From Acidobacteriota bacterium (lineage in GTDB: Bacteria > Acidobacteriota > Thermoanaerobaculia > Gp7-AA8): a stretch of 64,000 nt of DNA. The translations under genes and the position numbers were made by a program. The stretch lies in the NCBI GenBank assembly GCA_021781455.1, contig JAJXWV010000014.1:1-64000 (forward strand). The letters run 5' to 3'. The notes beneath the pieces were generated by a model. That model did no database searches and was not told the DNA's origin. It worked only from the letters and a program-made list of their open reading frames with translations. This document shows, one piece after another, positions 63,202 through 64,000 of the stretch (positions are counted from its first letter, which is position 1; every line of letters begins with the position of its first letter).

Positions 63202-64000
63202 GTGGGCAACCGATCGCGCGCGCCGCTGGCGCTGCTTCCCGTGCCGGTACGGCAGGCAATCTCGCTGCTGGCGCTCGCTCTCAACACGGCGGCATGCGGG
63301 ACGGTTCTGCTTCTCTTCGCGGTCGTCAAACTCGTCGTGCCGGTGAATGCCGTCCGGCGCCGCATCGATCCGCTGCTGAACGGATTGGCCCGCTGGTGGA
63401 TCGCCAACAACGGGACCTGGATCGCCCTCGTGCAGGACGTGGACTGGCGGGTGACCGGAGCGGACGGGCTGCGCCGCGACGACTGGTACCTCGTCGAATC
63501 CAACCATCAGAGCTGGGTCGACATCTTCGTCCTGCAGAAGGTGCTCTCGCCGCGCATCCCGATGCTGAAGTTCTTCCTGAAGCACCAGCTGATCTGGGTT
63601 CCGTTCGCAGGGTTGGCCTGGTGGGCGCTCGATTTCCCCTTCATGCGCCGTTACTCGCGCGAGTACCTCGCCGCGCATCCGGAGAAACGGCGGGCCGACC
63701 TCGAGCGGATCCGGAAATCGTGCCGGAAATTCTCGCTCGTTCCGACTGCGGTGATGAACTTCCTCGAAGGAACGCGGTTCACTGTCCCGAAGCACGCAGG
63801 GGAGCCATCGCCCTTCCGGCATCTCCTCCCCCCGAAAGCGGGCGGCATCGCCCTGGCCCTCGACGCGATGGGCGAGCGCTTCCACTCCCTGCTCGACGTG
63901 ACGCTCTTCTATCCCGGCCGCGTCCCCTCCTTCGCCGATCTCCTCGGCGGCCGCGTGCAGCAGGTCGTGGTCGTCATCCGCGAGCGTCCCATTCCGGCGG
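63202..64000 (+). CDS. yihG: YihG-like membrane acyltransferase, cut by window end
   Basis: 266 residues present from a GTG; the end is outside the window. An N-terminal TM helix (LALNTAACGTVLLLFAVVKL) precedes an LPLAT domain: WYLVESNHQSWVDIFVLQK (HxxxxD catalytic pair), FLKHQLIWVPFAGLAWWALD, FPFMRRYSREYLAAHPEKRR, VPTAVMNFLEGTRFTVPKH (EGTR substrate site), LLPPKAGGIALALDAMGERF. Order and wording match E. coli YihG. Acylates lysophospholipids at the inner membrane. Confidence 0.9.
   Translation, partial: MGNRSRAPLALLPVPVRQAISLLALALNTAACGTVLLLFAVVKLVVPVNAVRRRIDPLLNGLARWWIANNGTWIALVQDVDWRVTGADGLRRDDWYLVESNHQSWVDIFVLQKVLSPRIPMLKFFLKHQLIWVPFAGLAWWALDFPFMRRYSREYLAAHPEKRRADLERIRKSCRKFSLVPTAVMNFLEGTRFTVPKHAGEPSPFRHLLPPKAGGIALALDAMGERFHSLLDVTLFYPGRVPSFADLLGGRVQQVVVVIRERPIPA

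Overview
The window is GC-rich and gene-dense. Long non-coding gaps are filled with short palindromic and tandem word repeats. The gene set (M13 peptidase, penicillin-acylase family protein, Ser/Thr kinase with TPR-like tail, two-subunit molybdenum hydroxylase, RND efflux, YihG-like acyltransferase) suits a soil or sediment Acidobacteriota-type bacterium. That placement is inference from style and content; no rRNA or marker gene is present.

Layout. (1) 1-4632: a tandem repeat, an antitoxin-like fragment, a nucleotidyltransferase pair, an ATP-grasp/zinc-peptidase pair and a damaged hicA followed by hicB. (2) 4695-23753: an accessory island bracketed by a complete tRNA-Glu(CTC) gene and a second, 5'-half copy of that tRNA plus about 80 bp of flank. 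Inside are five orphan Rhs tips (core end plus variable toxin tip), four of them with a small partner gene fitting an immunity protein. The array is split by a roughly 12 kb mobile segment (about 8.8-20.6 kb) with three tyrosine recombinases, two large primase/helicase-like replication proteins, a PIN/Phd toxin-antitoxin pair, an XRE regulator next to three 16-bp repeats, and a PD-(D/E)XK-like protein of unknown role. (3) 24269-37870: a class V aminotransferase-fold protein, then an ArsR regulator divergent from a long operon (DUF2892, TolC, MFP, RND pump, universal stress protein, zinc ribbon, thioredoxin-fold oxidoreductase, histidine kinase, sigma-54 activator). The oxidoreductase (33760-34419) has an in-frame UGA exactly where its second CxxC motif needs its first cysteine, followed by a GGU-loop hairpin at the usual bacterial SECIS distance, so it is a strong selenoprotein candidate. 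(4) 38181-64000: ordinary chromosomal genes separated by repeat-rich gaps, including an IS200/RAYT-like Y1 transposase lying between inverted copies of the palindrome that is scattered through the rest of the window, a second Phd/Txe toxin-antitoxin pair, UppS, and a YihG-like acyltransferase cut by the window end.

How the parts work together. The orphan tips lack their own starts and have stop codons just upstream, so they look like a silent store of toxin/immunity pairs that could recombine onto a full-length rhs gene elsewhere. The ArsR-led operon reads as an export and redox-stress response unit. Repeat families have invaded coding sequence at least twice (ArsR N-terminus, MFP C-terminus).
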